A DNA stretch of 64,000 bases from Acinetobacter sp. XS-4 (GCF_023920705.1 NZ_CP094657.1:1-64000); one strand, 5' to 3'; positions 1 to 12,352 are shown, counted from the stretch's first letter. A program made the numbers and translations. Notes: generated by a model from the letters alone, not told the origin.

Positions 1-6
1 GACAGA

Positions 7-15
7 TGTGGATAA
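7..15 (-). promoter_or_regulatory. DnaA box upstream of dnaA
   Basis: TGTGGATAA is the exact reverse complement of the DnaA consensus TTATCCACA. It lies 85 bp upstream of the dnaA start, the usual place for either the edge of oriC or the autoregulatory box of the dnaA promoter. Only one box is visible because the window starts here, so oriC itself cannot be delimited. Confidence 0.75.
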
Positions 16-100
16 CTTGGTTAGAATGGCGACCCCTTCTCGTCAGGAAGGGTTGATCTTTAGATGGTTTGAATTTAAAACGCAGAAATAGGGGATACAC

Positions 101-1507
101 ATGCTTTGGACAGACTGCTTAACTCGCTTGCGACAAGAGCTCTCTGATAACGTCTTTGCGATGTGGATTCGCCCATTAGTTGCTGAAGAAGTAGAAGGAA
201 TACTACGACTCTATGCTCCTAACCCTTATTGGACGCGTTACATTCAAGAGAATCATTTAGAATTAATTTCTATATTGGCTGAGCAGTTATCAGAAGGGCG
301 TGTTCGTCAGGTTGAGATTTTAGTTGATTCTCGTCCTGGGAGCATTTTATCGTCGAGTGAACAACCAGCAACCACTACGGCTGCTTTGCAAACTGCACCA
401 CCACAAAGTATTAAAGTAAAAAAAGAACCAGAGTCTGTTTCTAGTCCTCATGCGAATAGTGTGGTCAATCCGAAAACATCGAAAAAGAAACTGCTTAATC
501 CTCAGTTTACTTTTTCTTTATTTGTTGAAGGCCGTTCGAACCAAATGGCTGCTGAAACATGTAGAAAAGTATTAACTCAATTAGGTGCATCACAGCATAA
601 CCCTTTGTTTTTATACGGACCAACAGGGCTGGGTAAGACACACTTAATGCAGGCAGTTGGTAACGCTTTATTACAAGCCAAACCCAATGCCCGTGTGATG
701 TATATGACTTCTGAGAGTTTTGTTCAGGATTTTGTGAGTTCGTTACAAAAAGGTAAAGTAGAAGAGTTTAAGAAAAACTGTCGTTCTTTAGATTTATTGT
801 TGGTTGATGATATTCATCTCTTAGCAGGTAAAGAAGCGAGTCTAGTTGAGTTCTTCTATACATTTAATGCCTTACTTGATGAATCTAAACAAATTATTTT
901 AACTTCAGACCGTTATCCAAAAGAATTAACAGAGTTAGATCCGCGTTTAGTTTCTCGTTTTTCTTGGGGGCTTTCAGTCGGTGTTGAACCACCAGATATT
1001 GAAACTCGTATCGAAATTTTATTAAAGAAAGCGGAAAATAGCGGCGTTGATTTACCTCGAAATTGTGCATTATTTATTGCACAACAAGTTGTTGCGAATG
1101 TACGTGAACTTGAAGGTGCGCTTAATAAAGTTGTTGCAATTTCCCGTTTTAAAGGTGCGCCAATCGATCTTGATGTCGTTCGTGAGTCTTTAAAAGATGT
1201 GTTGGCTATTCGTGCACGAACAATTAGTGTAGAAAATATCCAGCGCGTGGTGAGTGAATATTTCCGTATCCCGTTAAAAGAATTAGTAGGGCCAAAACGT
1301 ACTCGAATTTATGCCCGACCACGCCAGTTGGCAATGGGACTTGCTCGTGAATTGACTGGTGATAGTTTTCCCGAAATTGGAATGGCTTTTGGTGGGCGCG
1401 ACCACAGTACAGTGATGCATGCTTGTGAAAAAGTAGCCAGTCTGCGCGGAGAAGATCCAATTTTTGACGAAGATTATAAAAATCTGCTGCGTCTACTTCA
1501 GAGTTAA
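101..1507 (+). CDS. dnaA: chromosomal replication initiator protein DnaA
   Basis: Cytoplasmic AAA+ ATPase that binds DnaA boxes at oriC, melts the duplex and loads DnaB. Seen in the 468-residue product: N-terminal helicase-loading domain (about 1-75), a variable linker rich in Ser, Thr, Pro and Lys (about 80-130), Walker A GPTGLGKT at 173-180, Walker B LLLVDDIH at 232-239, the arginine-finger segment LVSRFSWG around 283-290, and the C-terminal DNA-binding signature GGRDHSTVMHA at 431-441. Length is normal for the family. The ATG is preceded by AGGGGATACAC, an acceptable ribosome site. It heads the classic dnaA-dnaN-recF-gyrB order; dnaN follows after 97 bp. Confidence 0.98.
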   Translation: MLWTDCLTRLRQELSDNVFAMWIRPLVAEEVEGILRLYAPNPYWTRYIQENHLELISILAEQLSEGRVRQVEILVDSRPGSILSSSEQPATTTAALQTAPPQSIKVKKEPESVSSPHANSVVNPKTSKKKLLNPQFTFSLFVEGRSNQMAAETCRKVLTQLGASQHNPLFLYGPTGLGKTHLMQAVGNALLQAKPNARVMYMTSESFVQDFVSSLQKGKVEEFKKNCRSLDLLLVDDIHLLAGKEASLVEFFYTFNALLDESKQIILTSDRYPKELTELDPRLVSRFSWGLSVGVEPPDIETRIEILLKKAENSGVDLPRNCALFIAQQVVANVRELEGALNKVVAISRFKGAPIDLDVVRESLKDVLAIRARTISVENIQRVVSEYFRIPLKELVGPKRTRIYARPRQLAMGLARELTGDSFPEIGMAFGGRDHSTVMHACEKVASLRGEDPIFDEDYKNLLRLLQS

Positions 1508-1604
1508 TGAAATAATAAGACCTTGTTGCAAAGTCTACGTAAGTGCAGCATAGTACACAGCTAAAAAATGAAATATTTGCTCCAAGTTGCTAGAGGAATG
1601 AATC

Positions 1605-2753
1605 GTGCGTTTGAAAATCGCTAAAGAAAGTTTACTCAATGTTTTATCGCATGTTGTCGGTGCGGTAGAACGTCGTCACACATTGAATATTCTTTCAAAC
1701 GTCAAAATTCAGACTAATGCTCAGGCGCTCACCATTACTGGTTCTGATCTAGAAGTCGAACTGGTTGCGAGCACTGTTTTAACAGAAGGGGCATGCCTTG
1801 AAGCAGGGGAAACCACAGTCCCTGCCCGTAAATTAATGGAAATTTGTAAATCATTGCCTACAGCTGCATTAATTGATTTACAAATTACTGAAGATCAAAG
1901 ATGTATTTTAAAGTCTGGTAATAGCCGTTTCGTATTAGGGACTTTGCCTGCAGAAGATTATCCATTATTGACGACTGAAAATAGTCAAGGTACTCAAGTA
2001 CAAGTTACCCAACGTGAGTTAAAGCGTTTATTTGAAAAAACTGCTTTTGCGATGGCCGTACAAGATGTACGCTTCTATTTAACGGGTACTTTATTGGAAA
2101 TTGATGAAAATCAATTACGTGCAGTAACAACAGATGGTCACCGTTTAGCACTTTGTGAAATTACTGCTTCTTCTACGTCATCTCAATTGGTTCAGGCCAT
2201 TGTACCTCGTAAAGCTGTAGGTGAATTACAGCGTTTATTGAGTATTGAAGATGAACAATTAACATTGTTGATTGGTCGTGAATTGTTAAATGTAACCATC
2301 AATACGCCAAGTCGTGACAAGGAACAGGGCGATATTACTGTTCGTTTTACTACAAAATTGATTGATGGGAAATTCCCTGATTATCGTCGTGTAATTCCAC
2401 GTGGTGGCGATAAACATGTATTAATTAGCCATGATGTCTTTAAGCAATCATTACAGCGTGTTGCAATTTTGAGTAATGAAAAGTTGCGTGGCGTTTTCTT
2501 GAATTTTAATCAGGATTCTTTACAGCTTCGTGCGAATAACCCTGAGCAAGATGAAGCTATTGAAGATTTAGCTATTCAATATCAAAATGTACCGCTCGAA
2601 ATGTCATTTAATGCGCAATATTTACTAGAAGTATTGGGTGTACTTGATGGCGATGACGTAAATATGAGTATGAGTGAGGCGAATCAGTCTGTTTTGGTTC
2701 AAGACCCAGCCCATGCTGATCAAACTTATGTAGTTATGCCGATGCGTGTATAG
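1605..2753 (+). CDS. dnaN: DNA polymerase III beta sliding clamp
   Basis: Ring-shaped processivity clamp that tethers DNA polymerase III and other repair and replication proteins to DNA. The 382-residue product has the expected length for three tandem clamp domains, starts [11 protein letters not shown] and ends with the conserved VMPMR(V) tail that seals the dimer pocket. The start is GTG at 1605 with TAGAGGA upstream; an ATG at 1598 is out of frame. recF follows after only 14 bp, so dnaN and recF are probably co-transcribed. Confidence 0.98.
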   Translation: MRLKIAKESLLNVLSHVVGAVERRHTLNILSNVKIQTNAQALTITGSDLEVELVASTVLTEGACLEAGETTVPARKLMEICKSLPTAALIDLQITEDQRCILKSGNSRFVLGTLPAEDYPLLTTENSQGTQVQVTQRELKRLFEKTAFAMAVQDVRFYLTGTLLEIDENQLRAVTTDGHRLALCEITASSTSSQLVQAIVPRKAVGELQRLLSIEDEQLTLLIGRELLNVTINTPSRDKEQGDITVRFTTKLIDGKFPDYRRVIPRGGDKHVLISHDVFKQSLQRVAILSNEKLRGVFLNFNQDSLQLRANNPEQDEAIEDLAIQYQNVPLEMSFNAQYLLEVLGVLDGDDVNMSMSEANQSVLVQDPAHADQTYVVMPMRV

Positions 2754-2767
2754 TCTGGCTATCTAAT

Positions 2768-3850
2768 ATGCATCTTACGCGCTTAAACATTGAACGCGTG
2801 CGTAATTTAAAAACGGTTGCACTCCAAGGGTTGCAACCGTTTAATATATTTTATGGCGCTAATGGTTCAGGGAAAACCTCAATTCTGGAAGCAATTCATT
2901 TGCTTGCAACAGGGCGATCTTTCCGCACTCATATTCCTAAAAATTATATTCAGTATGCTGCCGAAGATGCGATTGTCTTTGCACAGTCTAGTACTGAGAA
3001 AATAGGTATGCAAAAGTTAGCATCTGGTGAGCAATTGATGAAGGTCAATGGCGATACCGTAGCTACCCAAGGCCAACTTGCTAAATTGCTTCCTTTGCAG
3101 CATCTTGATCCACAAAGTACAGACATTATTGACCATGGAGCAAAACCACGACGCCAACTTTTAGATTGGCTGATGTTCCACGTGGAACCTGAGTTTTATT
3201 TTGCATGGCAATACTATTCGCGTGCATTAAAACAGCGAAATACGTTACTTAAAACTAGGCGGAATTTATCTTTGGCTGATTTAGAGCCTTGGAACAAAAT
3301 GCTGAGTGATTATGGTGAAATTTTGCACTCTCAGCGCTTGGGTATTGTGGAGCAATGGAACGTCTTTTTTCAAAATGATTTGAGTCAATTACTCCCTGAT
3401 CTTGAAATTGAACTGGAATACAGCTCAGGTTTTCATACAGAGCAGGGGCTCATGCAAGACCTGCTTAATCAACACCAAAAAGATATCGAAAGACGGTATA
3501 CCGAATATGGTCCACATCGGGCAGATTTGCGCTTAAAAACCCCGTATGGACATGCTGATGTGGTTTTATCAAGAGGCCAGAAAAAACTACTGATTATTGC
3601 CTTAAAACTGTCACAAATTGCAATGTTGCATGCGAGTAATAAGGAAACTGTGGTATTATTAGATGATCTGACAGCAGAATTAGACTTAACCGCACAACAA
3701 CGTTTAATTGAACGATTAAGCCAACTTGGTAGCCAGGTTTTTATGACAACTTTAGATCATGCATCGGTAAAAAAACATTTACATGATTTGTCTATTTCAT
3801 ATCAATTATTCAATGTTGAATCCGGTCAAGTTAGTCTTGCTTCACCATAA
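2768..3850 (+). CDS. recF: DNA replication and repair protein RecF
   Basis: SMC-like ATPase that with RecO and RecR loads RecA at gaps in damaged or stalled DNA. The 360-residue product has Walker A GANGSGKT at 30-37, an ABC-type signature in [11 protein letters not shown] near residue 275, and Walker [13 protein letters not shown] near residue 295. The gene follows dnaN by 14 bp with a weak ribosome site, consistent with coupling. It contains a perfect parS site at 3175-3188, read in frame as part of MFHVEP, so the codons here may be under a second, non-coding constraint. Confidence 0.97.
   Translation: MHLTRLNIERVRNLKTVALQGLQPFNIFYGANGSGKTSILEAIHLLATGRSFRTHIPKNYIQYAAEDAIVFAQSSTEKIGMQKLASGEQLMKVNGDTVATQGQLAKLLPLQHLDPQSTDIIDHGAKPRRQLLDWLMFHVEPEFYFAWQYYSRALKQRNTLLKTRRNLSLADLEPWNKMLSDYGEILHSQRLGIVEQWNVFFQNDLSQLLPDLEIELEYSSGFHTEQGLMQDLLNQHQKDIERRYTEYGPHRADLRLKTPYGHADVVLSRGQKKLLIIALKLSQIAMLHASNKETVVLLDDLTAELDLTAQQRLIERLSQLGSQVFMTTLDHASVKKHLHDLSISYQLFNVESGQVSLASP
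3175..3188. promoter_or_regulatory. parS centromere site inside recF
   Basis: GTTCCACGTGGAAC is a perfect 14-bp palindrome and matches the ParB-binding parS core known from Pseudomonas and related gammaproteobacteria; the flanks give TGTTCCACGTGGAACC. Two other perfect copies occur at 17699-17712 and 56000-56013. Known biology: ParB nucleates on such sites near oriC to organise and segregate the origin. The parA and parB genes are not in the window. Confidence 0.88.
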
Positions 3851-3893
3851 TTTTTTGATGTTACCCATCTTTGAATAAACCTATATTTGCTAG

Positions 3894-6371
<2,478 letters not shown>

Positions 6372-6408
6372 TTGAGAACACGATTCTAAATCAGTCTAGG
6401 GAGAGAAG

Positions 6409-6801
6409 ATGATGGGTCAGAAAGTATTAGCTAGCTTGTTAATCTCATGCGCGTTTTTAGGAAGCTCTGCTGTTTGGGCAGCTGATTTAGAAACGAATAT
6501 GAAAACTTTAGCTAAGAGCACTAAAGCATTTGCTGAAGCGAAAGATGTTGCTAATGCGAAACAACAACTTGTTGTAATGCGTGAAGCAGCAGTTTCTTCT
6601 AAGCAATATTTGCCACATAAACTCGAAGGTTTACCTTCAGGAAATGTACAGGTAAAAGAGTACCAAGCTGGTTTAGATCAGCTTGTTGCTGAGATTGATA
6701 AAGTAACTGCATTAGTTGGGCAAGGACAATTAGACCAAGCAAAAACTGAAGCAATCAATTTAGTCAAAATTCGAAATGAAAATCATAAAAAATTTAGATA
6801 A
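6409..6801 (+). CDS. periplasmic cytochrome b562
   Basis: Small soluble four-helix-bundle heme protein of the periplasm, a presumed electron carrier. A signal peptide of about 24 residues ends at VWA-A. The mature protein starts ADLETNMKTL, matching E. coli cytochrome b562 ADLEDNMETL; the axial ligands are conserved as Met31 of the precursor (mature Met7) and His126 (in RNENHKKFR). There is no CXXCH motif, so heme is held non-covalently as in the b-type. The start could be either of two adjacent ATGs (6409 or 6412) after GGGAGAG. A strong terminator follows at 6823-6858, so it is transcribed separately from the next gene. The physiological partner is unknown. Confidence 0.9.
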   Translation: MMGQKVLASLLISCAFLGSSAVWAADLETNMKTLAKSTKAFAEAKDVANAKQQLVVMREAAVSSKQYLPHKLEGLPSGNVQVKEYQAGLDQLVAEIDKVTALVGQGQLDQAKTEAINLVKIRNENHKKFR

Positions 6802-6822
6802 TTCTTTTTATGATGATTAAGA

Positions 6823-6858
6823 AAAGGCTTTGTTTAATTTAAGACAAAGCCTTTTTTT
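6823..6858 (+). terminator. Rho-independent terminator after cytochrome b562
   Basis: An 11-bp perfect stem, AAAGGCTTTGT (6823-6833) with ACAAAGCCTTT (6844-6854), is followed by a T run. It ends the cytochrome b562 transcript. Confidence 0.92.
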
Positions 6859-6925
6859 TATAAGAAATAAACTTTTAAACGGCCATTTAGATGGTAGTTT
6901 CCATTTATATCAAGAGAATATAATT

Positions 6926-7852
6926 TTGAAAAAAACACAAAAACTCTTATGCATTGGGATCATGTTTTTTAATTGCCTATTTCAACTGCATGCTGCTACA
7001 GCCCCAACCATTTATGGAAAATTAGTATTTCATCGTTATAGTGATTATGACGCATGGGACAGTAAGCTTTATCTTTATAACTTCACAACGCAGCAGACTA
7101 CATTACTGGGCGCGAATTGGAAAATCGACCATATGATGAATGGTCATTTTTCTCCAGATGGAAAATGGTTAACGTTCATGGGTGTGGCTTCTGGGCAGCA
7201 CTATGGAGATGCATGGGACATATATGCTTGGAAAGTGGGCAGTAATGAGTTACCCATTAATTTAACTCAGGGAAATAATAAGCGTGATGAAGATCCTAAA
7301 TTCATAGATAACCAGCGTATTATTTTTAAACAAAATGGTGACTTAAAAATCGTCAAAATGACTGATCGTACAATTAAGTCAGTCACCCAAAATGGTTGGG
7401 ATATAGAAGAGTCTATGCCTTATCCAATGGTCAATACTACCCAAATTTTATATGCAAAAGGTGCTGGGGATAATTCTAGAATTTTTAGTATTGATCAGTC
7501 GGGAGCCTATGATACACAGCTAACCAATATTGCCTCATATTATCCAGTATGGTGGCAAGGAAGTCGGTTTTTATATGTGCGCTGGTATAGCTCAACAAAT
7601 GCCCATGATCAGATTTATGCTTATGATATAGCTAATAAACAAACCACACGTTTGCCATTTAACAGTAATACCGTCGACACTTCAGACCCGGCTCCTTTAG
7701 ATCAGCGTTACATGGTTGTATCTCTTGCGGGTCAGATAGGAAGCCGTGGTGGTTATGATCTATATATCGCGGATAGTCTATCAAGCAATGTTTGGCCTTT
7801 ACCTGTAAATACCAATTTAAATGAATTAGGGGCTTTTTATACCCCTTATTAA
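6926..7852 (+). CDS. exported TolB-like beta-propeller protein
   Basis: The product is a secreted protein of about 308 residues, probably a periplasmic or surface beta-propeller; function unknown. From the TTG start at 6926 (AAGAGA eight bases upstream) it begins MKKTQKLLCIGIMFFNCLFQLHAA, a normal signal peptide. Repeated blade-like segments follow, such as GHFSPDGKWLTFMG, NLTQGNNKRDEDPKF and SDPAPLDQRYMVVS, resembling TolB/PD40 repeats. The frame is open upstream to 6830, but that upstream start falls inside the preceding terminator, so I reject it. It is not TolB itself: no tol-pal genes are nearby and the length is shorter than TolB. A terminator shared with the convergent ABC-F gene follows. 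Confidence 0.75.
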   Translation: MKKTQKLLCIGIMFFNCLFQLHAATAPTIYGKLVFHRYSDYDAWDSKLYLYNFTTQQTTLLGANWKIDHMMNGHFSPDGKWLTFMGVASGQHYGDAWDIYAWKVGSNELPINLTQGNNKRDEDPKFIDNQRIIFKQNGDLKIVKMTDRTIKSVTQNGWDIEESMPYPMVNTTQILYAKGAGDNSRIFSIDQSGAYDTQLTNIASYYPVWWQGSRFLYVRWYSSTNAHDQIYAYDIANKQTTRLPFNSNTVDTSDPAPLDQRYMVVSLAGQIGSRGGYDLYIADSLSSNVWPLPVNTNLNELGAFYTPY

Positions 7853-7857
7853 TTAAT

Positions 7858-7887
7858 AAAAAAGCCGATTAAGAAATCGGCTTTTTT
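7858..7887. terminator. bidirectional terminator
   Basis: AAAGCCGATT (7861-7870) pairs with AATCGGCTTT (7875-7884), flanked by A and T runs on the two sides, so it can stop transcripts of both the TolB-like gene and the convergent ABC-F gene. Confidence 0.9.
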
Positions 7888-7902
7888 ATTTAGGAAAATA
7901 GA

Positions 7903-9831
7903 TTATTCAAAAGAAGTTTCCATTTCTTCCAATTCCATCATGAGTTCTAAAAGCTGCTCTTCATATTGCTCAAGTTTAGCCTTTAGTTCAGTCTGTTCAT
8001 TCATAAGTTTTAACAAATCATCTTTACGTGCAGCCTCATATAGAGATGTGTCTGCTAGAGATTCTTCAATTTTGACAAGCTGTGGTTGCAGCTTCTCAAT
8101 TTGAGACTCAACTTTTTCAATATTTTTACGAATAGGTCGCGTTTGTTCACGACGGCGAGCTGCTTCTTTACGCTGTGCTTCTTTATCAACTTTAGAAGGG
8201 GCAGCAGCGGTAGATGAAGAATTATTTTGCCCTACAGTATTTTGAGCATTGATGAGTTGCTGACGTGCTTCACGTAGCCATTTTGCATAATCCTGTAAAT
8301 CACCTTCGAATTCGGTACATTTACCGCCGTGTACCAAAAGAAGCTCGTCACAAACACTTGCAATCAGTTGTCGTTCATGGGAAACCAGTACAACAGCACC
8401 TTCAAAGTCTTGTAATGCCATGCTTAATGCATGACGCATATCAAGATCTAAATGGTTCGTCGGTTCATCGAGAATTAAAACATTTGGGCGCTGCCATACA
8501 ATGAGTGCGAGGGCTAAACGAGCGCGCTCTCCACCAGAAAAGGTTTCACATGGCGTATCCATGCGTTCACCACTAAAGCCAAAACTACCTAAGAAAGAGC
8601 GTAGGGTAGCTTCACTAATTTTTTTATCTGCTATACGAGCAAGCTGTAACATTGGGCTAGCATGACCATCTAAAGCATCCATTTGATGCTGGGCAAAGTA
8701 ACCAATATTAAGTAACTCTGACGCCTTGCGTTCACCAGCTAAGAGCGGTAAATCACCTACTAAACTCTTAATTAAGGTCGATTTACCCGCGCCGTTCATA
8801 CCAAGTAAACCAATACGTGAGGTTGGTGTAATTTGTAATCTGATTTTTTCGGCAATTTGTTTATCGCCATAACCAATGCTGGCATTGTCTAAAGTCAGCA
8901 AAGGAGAACTCATTTTGGTCGGTTCACGGAAACTAAACGTAAACGGCGTATCTACATGAGCAGGTGCAAGTTGCTGCATGCGCTCAAGTTGTTTAATACG
9001 ACTTTGTGCCTGACGAGCTTTCGTCGCTTTTGCCTTAAAACGATCAATAAATTTTTGTAGATGAGCGCGCGTTTCTTCTTGTTTCTCAAAAGCTTGTTGT
9101 TGCTGGGCAAGACGTTCACTACGCGTAGTTTCAAATGTAGAGTAGTTTCCGGTGTAAAGCGTGAGTTCTTGATTTTCAATGTGAAGAATATGATCTGTAA
9201 TTGCATCTAAAAAGTCGCGGTCATGCGAAATTAGAATGAGTGTACCTTCATAGGCTTTAAGCCAATCTTCTAACCACAAGATGGCATCCAAGTCTAAGTG
9301 GTTTGTTGGTTCATCTAGTAATAATAAATCTGAACGGCTCATGAGGGTACGTGCCAAATTTAAGCGCATACGCCATCCACCTGAGAAACTCTCAACGTTC
9401 AAACGCAATTGATTTTCTAGAAAACCAAGACCAGCCATGAGTTGGGCTGCTTTAGATGGTGCTGAATAACCATGAATTTCATCAAATCGGCCATGCAATT
9501 TAGCCAATTCAAAGTCACTTAGTTGATCTGGTTGAGCAAGCTTATTTTGAATATCCCAAAATTCTTCATCACCTGAAAGAACAAAATCAATTGCAGGCAT
9601 ATCTAAGGCTTTTATTTCTTGGGCCATATGTGCGACGGTCCAGCCTGTAGGACGAGTAAGGGAACCTTCATCGGCACCTAAACTCCCTAGTAATGCTGCA
9701 AATAATGTCGATTTACCTGCACCATTTACCCCAGTTAGACCAATCTTCCAACCTGGGTGTAATTGCATAGACGCTTTTTGAAATAGAACACGTCCACCGC
9801 GGCGTAAAGAAACTTGGTCAAATTGAATCAT
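7903..9831 (-). CDS. ABC-F family ATPase, YheS-like
   Basis: Soluble duplicated ATPase of the ABC-F class; family members act on ribosomes rather than as membrane transporters. Two ABC cassettes are visible: Walker A GVNGAGKST and GMNGAGKST, signatures FSGGWRMRLNLA and FSGGERARLALA, and LLDEPTNHLD or LILDEPTNHLD in both halves. A linker rich in Gln, Arg and Lys lies between them. The C-terminal tail after about residue 520 is a highly charged coiled coil ending in an acidic Glu/Met-rich helix. The start is placed at ATG 9831 (MIQFDQVSLRRGGR), which matches the YheS N-terminus; the frame is open a further 44 codons upstream but that extension has no family support. Length 642 residues fits YheS. 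Confidence 0.9.
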   Translation of the reverse strand: MIQFDQVSLRRGGRVLFQKASMQLHPGWKIGLTGVNGAGKSTLFAALLGSLGADEGSLTRPTGWTVAHMAQEIKALDMPAIDFVLSGDEEFWDIQNKLAQPDQLSDFELAKLHGRFDEIHGYSAPSKAAQLMAGLGFLENQLRLNVESFSGGWRMRLNLARTLMSRSDLLLLDEPTNHLDLDAILWLEDWLKAYEGTLILISHDRDFLDAITDHILHIENQELTLYTGNYSTFETTRSERLAQQQQAFEKQEETRAHLQKFIDRFKAKATKARQAQSRIKQLERMQQLAPAHVDTPFTFSFREPTKMSSPLLTLDNASIGYGDKQIAEKIRLQITPTSRIGLLGMNGAGKSTLIKSLVGDLPLLAGERKASELLNIGYFAQHQMDALDGHASPMLQLARIADKKISEATLRSFLGSFGFSGERMDTPCETFSGGERARLALALIVWQRPNVLILDEPTNHLDLDMRHALSMALQDFEGAVVLVSHERQLIASVCDELLLVHGGKCTEFEGDLQDYAKWLREARQQLINAQNTVGQNNSSSTAAAPSKVDKEAQRKEAARRREQTRPIRKNIEKVESQIEKLQPQLVKIEESLADTSLYEAARKDDLLKLMNEQTELKAKLEQYEEQLLELMMELEEMETSFE

Positions 9832-10084
9832 CTTATTGTATCGAGGTGAGTTAGGGATGCTGTATTTTAAAGACAACTGCCGATGAAAACAAAACATTCC
9901 GGATTTTAGTGAGTCGCAGTCAATAATTGCATGTATCAAGATAGGCTGGATTTCGCTATTCATCCGAAATTTTCAAAATATTGAACAAGATAGAACATCT
10001 TTGAAAAAATATGACTAAAATAAAAACAGTTTAAAGTTTGGTTGATTATTGAGCTACTAATAAAACTAGACTAAGGAAAGTCAA

Positions 10085-11089
10085 ATGAAAAAAAGATTGG
10101 GGATAATAGGCGCAGTATTTTACTGTGCTATGGGAACAGTACATGCTGGACAAAATGTGTGTGTATTTGATTTATTAGGAAAGTCAGGGGAATCCTATAA
10201 ATTGATGGAAGAGTGGGCGCTTGCAGCGAAAGAGTGGCAAGCAGATATCACCTTAATTCCATTTCAAGATGAAGCTTTGGTTGACCGCAGACTGCGTGAA
10301 GGTAAGTGTGATGCCGCTTATATGACTTCCATGCGAGCGAGAAATTACAATAAATTTGCAGGTTCGATTGATGCGATTGGTGGAGTAACCAGTAATGCAA
10401 TTGCTCAAAAAGCGATTAGCTATGTTTTAGATAAGCGCAATAAACATCGTATGGTAACTGCACAAAATGGAACCAATTACGAAGTTGTTGGGATTGTTCA
10501 GATTGGATTGGCTTATTTATTTGTAAGAGATAAAAACCTTAATTCAATTGAAAAAGTACGTGGAACTAAGTTTGCTATTTTGCAATATGATGTAGCACAG
10601 AAAATTATGGTTGAAAGTGTTGGGGCAAAGCCAATCCCTTCTGAAATTACCGATTTTGTAAAAAAGTTTAATAGTGGCCAAGTCGATGCAATTGCTGCAC
10701 CAGCATATGCTTATAAACCCTTAGAGATTGGTAAAGGAATTGGAACAAATGGGGCGATGTTTACTTTTCCAGTGGTGAATGTTACTGGCGATCTAATTAC
10801 GAGAAATGACAAGTTTCCAGTCGATTTTGGAATAAAGTCGCGTGATTGGTTTATACAAAAACTACCTCAGAACTTTGCCATGATCAAACGGCTAGAAATG
10901 GGTGTGCCATCAAAAATTAAAATAAATTTTTCAGCTGAAGACAAAACTAAATATCAAAAGATTTTACGTGAAGGTCGTCTCAGCTTAACAAAGCAGGGGG
11001 TATACGATGCAACAATGATGAGTGTGCTGAAACGTGCTCGCTGTACAGTCGAACGGATAAATTTTGAATGTACCCTTAATGGAGAGTAG
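10085..11089 (+). CDS. periplasmic AdeT1/2-family putative solute-binding protein, paralog 1
   Basis: First of three tandem paralogs. The 334-residue product has a signal peptide ending VHA-G and no other membrane segment. After cleavage it starts QNVCVFDLLGKSGESYKLM. Four cysteines are shared by all three paralogs (in VCVFD, GKCD, RARC and FEC), suggesting two disulfides. Proteins of this family in A. baumannii were named AdeT and described as RND efflux pumps in aminoglycoside resistance, but nothing here resembles a 1000-residue RND transporter or a channel. The fold suggested by residues such as VPSKIKINFSAEDKTKYQ and the secreted form is that of a solute-binding or TRAP DctP-like protein. 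Ribosome site AAGGA is well placed. Ligand unknown. Confidence 0.82.
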   Translation: MKKRLGIIGAVFYCAMGTVHAGQNVCVFDLLGKSGESYKLMEEWALAAKEWQADITLIPFQDEALVDRRLREGKCDAAYMTSMRARNYNKFAGSIDAIGGVTSNAIAQKAISYVLDKRNKHRMVTAQNGTNYEVVGIVQIGLAYLFVRDKNLNSIEKVRGTKFAILQYDVAQKIMVESVGAKPIPSEITDFVKKFNSGQVDAIAAPAYAYKPLEIGKGIGTNGAMFTFPVVNVTGDLITRNDKFPVDFGIKSRDWFIQKLPQNFAMIKRLEMGVPSKIKINFSAEDKTKYQKILREGRLSLTKQGVYDATMMSVLKRARCTVERINFECTLNGE

Positions 11090-11344
11090 TTTATTTTTTA
11101 AACACAAAAACGCTACATATATTTCAAAACTGAATATGGGTATGAAAATTGTGAATATAAAAAATAACTTACGTAAAATCAGCTATTTTTCCTACTAATA
11201 AATAATTTGTGTCTGACAAACAATGATCTGAAGGAATAAAAAAAATTGAGTAAAAGCTCTATTTTTTTCTAAAAAACATGATTAATATCTGTCTTTGAAA
11301 GGAAACTTCAAACAAAAAATCTGTTCCGTGGAAGGATGAAGAAA

Positions 11345-12352
11345 ATGAAAAAAATCGTACTTGCTATGGCTGCCGCTTCTGTTGTTGGTTTTTCTGCTTC
11401 AGCGCAAGCAGCGAGTACCGTATGTGTATTCGACCTCTTAGGAAAAGCAGGCGACTCATATAAAATGATGGAAGAATGGGCTCTAGCTGCAAAAGGCTGG
11501 GGTACTGAAATTAACTTAGTTCCTCGTCAGGACGAGGCTGTTGCTGATAATGATTTTAAAGCAGGCAAATGTGATGCTGTAGCAATGACAGCAATGCGTG
11601 CACGCCAATATAACAAATTCGCAGGATCTATCGATTCACTCGGCGGTGTTCCAAATAACCAAATCGCTCAACGTGCAATTACTTATGTATTAGATGCGCG
11701 TAATGCAGCAAAAATGACCACTAATATGGGTGGTAAAAAATATGAAGTTGCTGGTATTTCTCCGCTAGGTTCAGCATTCATTTTCGTACGTGACAAAAAC
11801 ATCAACTCTGTTGAAAAAGCTGCGGGTAAAAAATTCGCTGTACTTGGCTATGACGATGCACAAAAAATTATGGTGCAACGCGTAGGCGCTCAAGCGGTTC
11901 TTTCTGATATTTCAAACTTTGCTGCGAAATTTAACAATGGTCAGGTGGATATGGTAGGTGCACCTGCTTATGCTTACAAACCATTAGAGTTAAATAAAGG
12001 TTTAGGTGCAAACGGTGTAATGTGGAACTTCCCTGTATTACACGTTACAGCAGATCTAGTATTACGTTCTGATAAATTCCCAGCTGGTTTTGGTCAAAAA
12101 TCTCGTGACTGGTTCGTTAAACAGTTGCCTAAGAACTTTGCAATGATCAACCGTTTAGAAGCGCAAATTCCTGGCAAATACAAAATGAACTTAAGTGCAG
12201 AAGACAAACTTAAGTATCAAAAAATGTTGCGTGATGGCCGTATGGACTTAACTAAACGCGGTGTTTACGATGCAGGAATGATGTCTGTACTTAAAAAAGC
12301 ACGTTGTTCTGTAGACAAGGCTAACTTTGAATGTTCAATGCCTGGTGAATAA
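11345..12352 (+). CDS. periplasmic AdeT1/2-family putative solute-binding protein, paralog 2
   Basis: Middle paralog, 335 residues, signal peptide MKKIVLAMAAASVVGFSAS-AQA, mature start ASTVCVFDLLGKAGDSYKMM. It is closest to paralog 1 (shared EEWALAAK, RQ/RNYNKFAGSID, KPLE and GQKSRDWF segments). The start is placed at ATG 11345 rather than the in-frame ATG at 11336, because the AAGGA site at 11332-11336 overlaps the earlier ATG and is eight bases from the later one. Codon use is more biased than in paralog 1, which hints that it is the most expressed copy (inference). It is followed by its own strong terminator, so paralog 3 needs a separate promoter. The four family cysteines are present. 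Confidence 0.85.
   Translation: MKKIVLAMAAASVVGFSASAQAASTVCVFDLLGKAGDSYKMMEEWALAAKGWGTEINLVPRQDEAVADNDFKAGKCDAVAMTAMRARQYNKFAGSIDSLGGVPNNQIAQRAITYVLDARNAAKMTTNMGGKKYEVAGISPLGSAFIFVRDKNINSVEKAAGKKFAVLGYDDAQKIMVQRVGAQAVLSDISNFAAKFNNGQVDMVGAPAYAYKPLELNKGLGANGVMWNFPVLHVTADLVLRSDKFPAGFGQKSRDWFVKQLPKNFAMINRLEAQIPGKYKMNLSAEDKLKYQKMLRDGRMDLTKRGVYDAGMMSVLKKARCSVDKANFECSMPGE

Noticed and set aside
32..53. hairpin in the dnaA leader (CCCTTC with GAAGGG)
   Set aside because: Six-bp stem with no T run; too weak to call a regulatory structure.
2393..2406. parS-like TTCCACGTGG in dnaN
   Set aside because: Right half arm is GTGG instead of GAAC; several mismatches, explained by codons.
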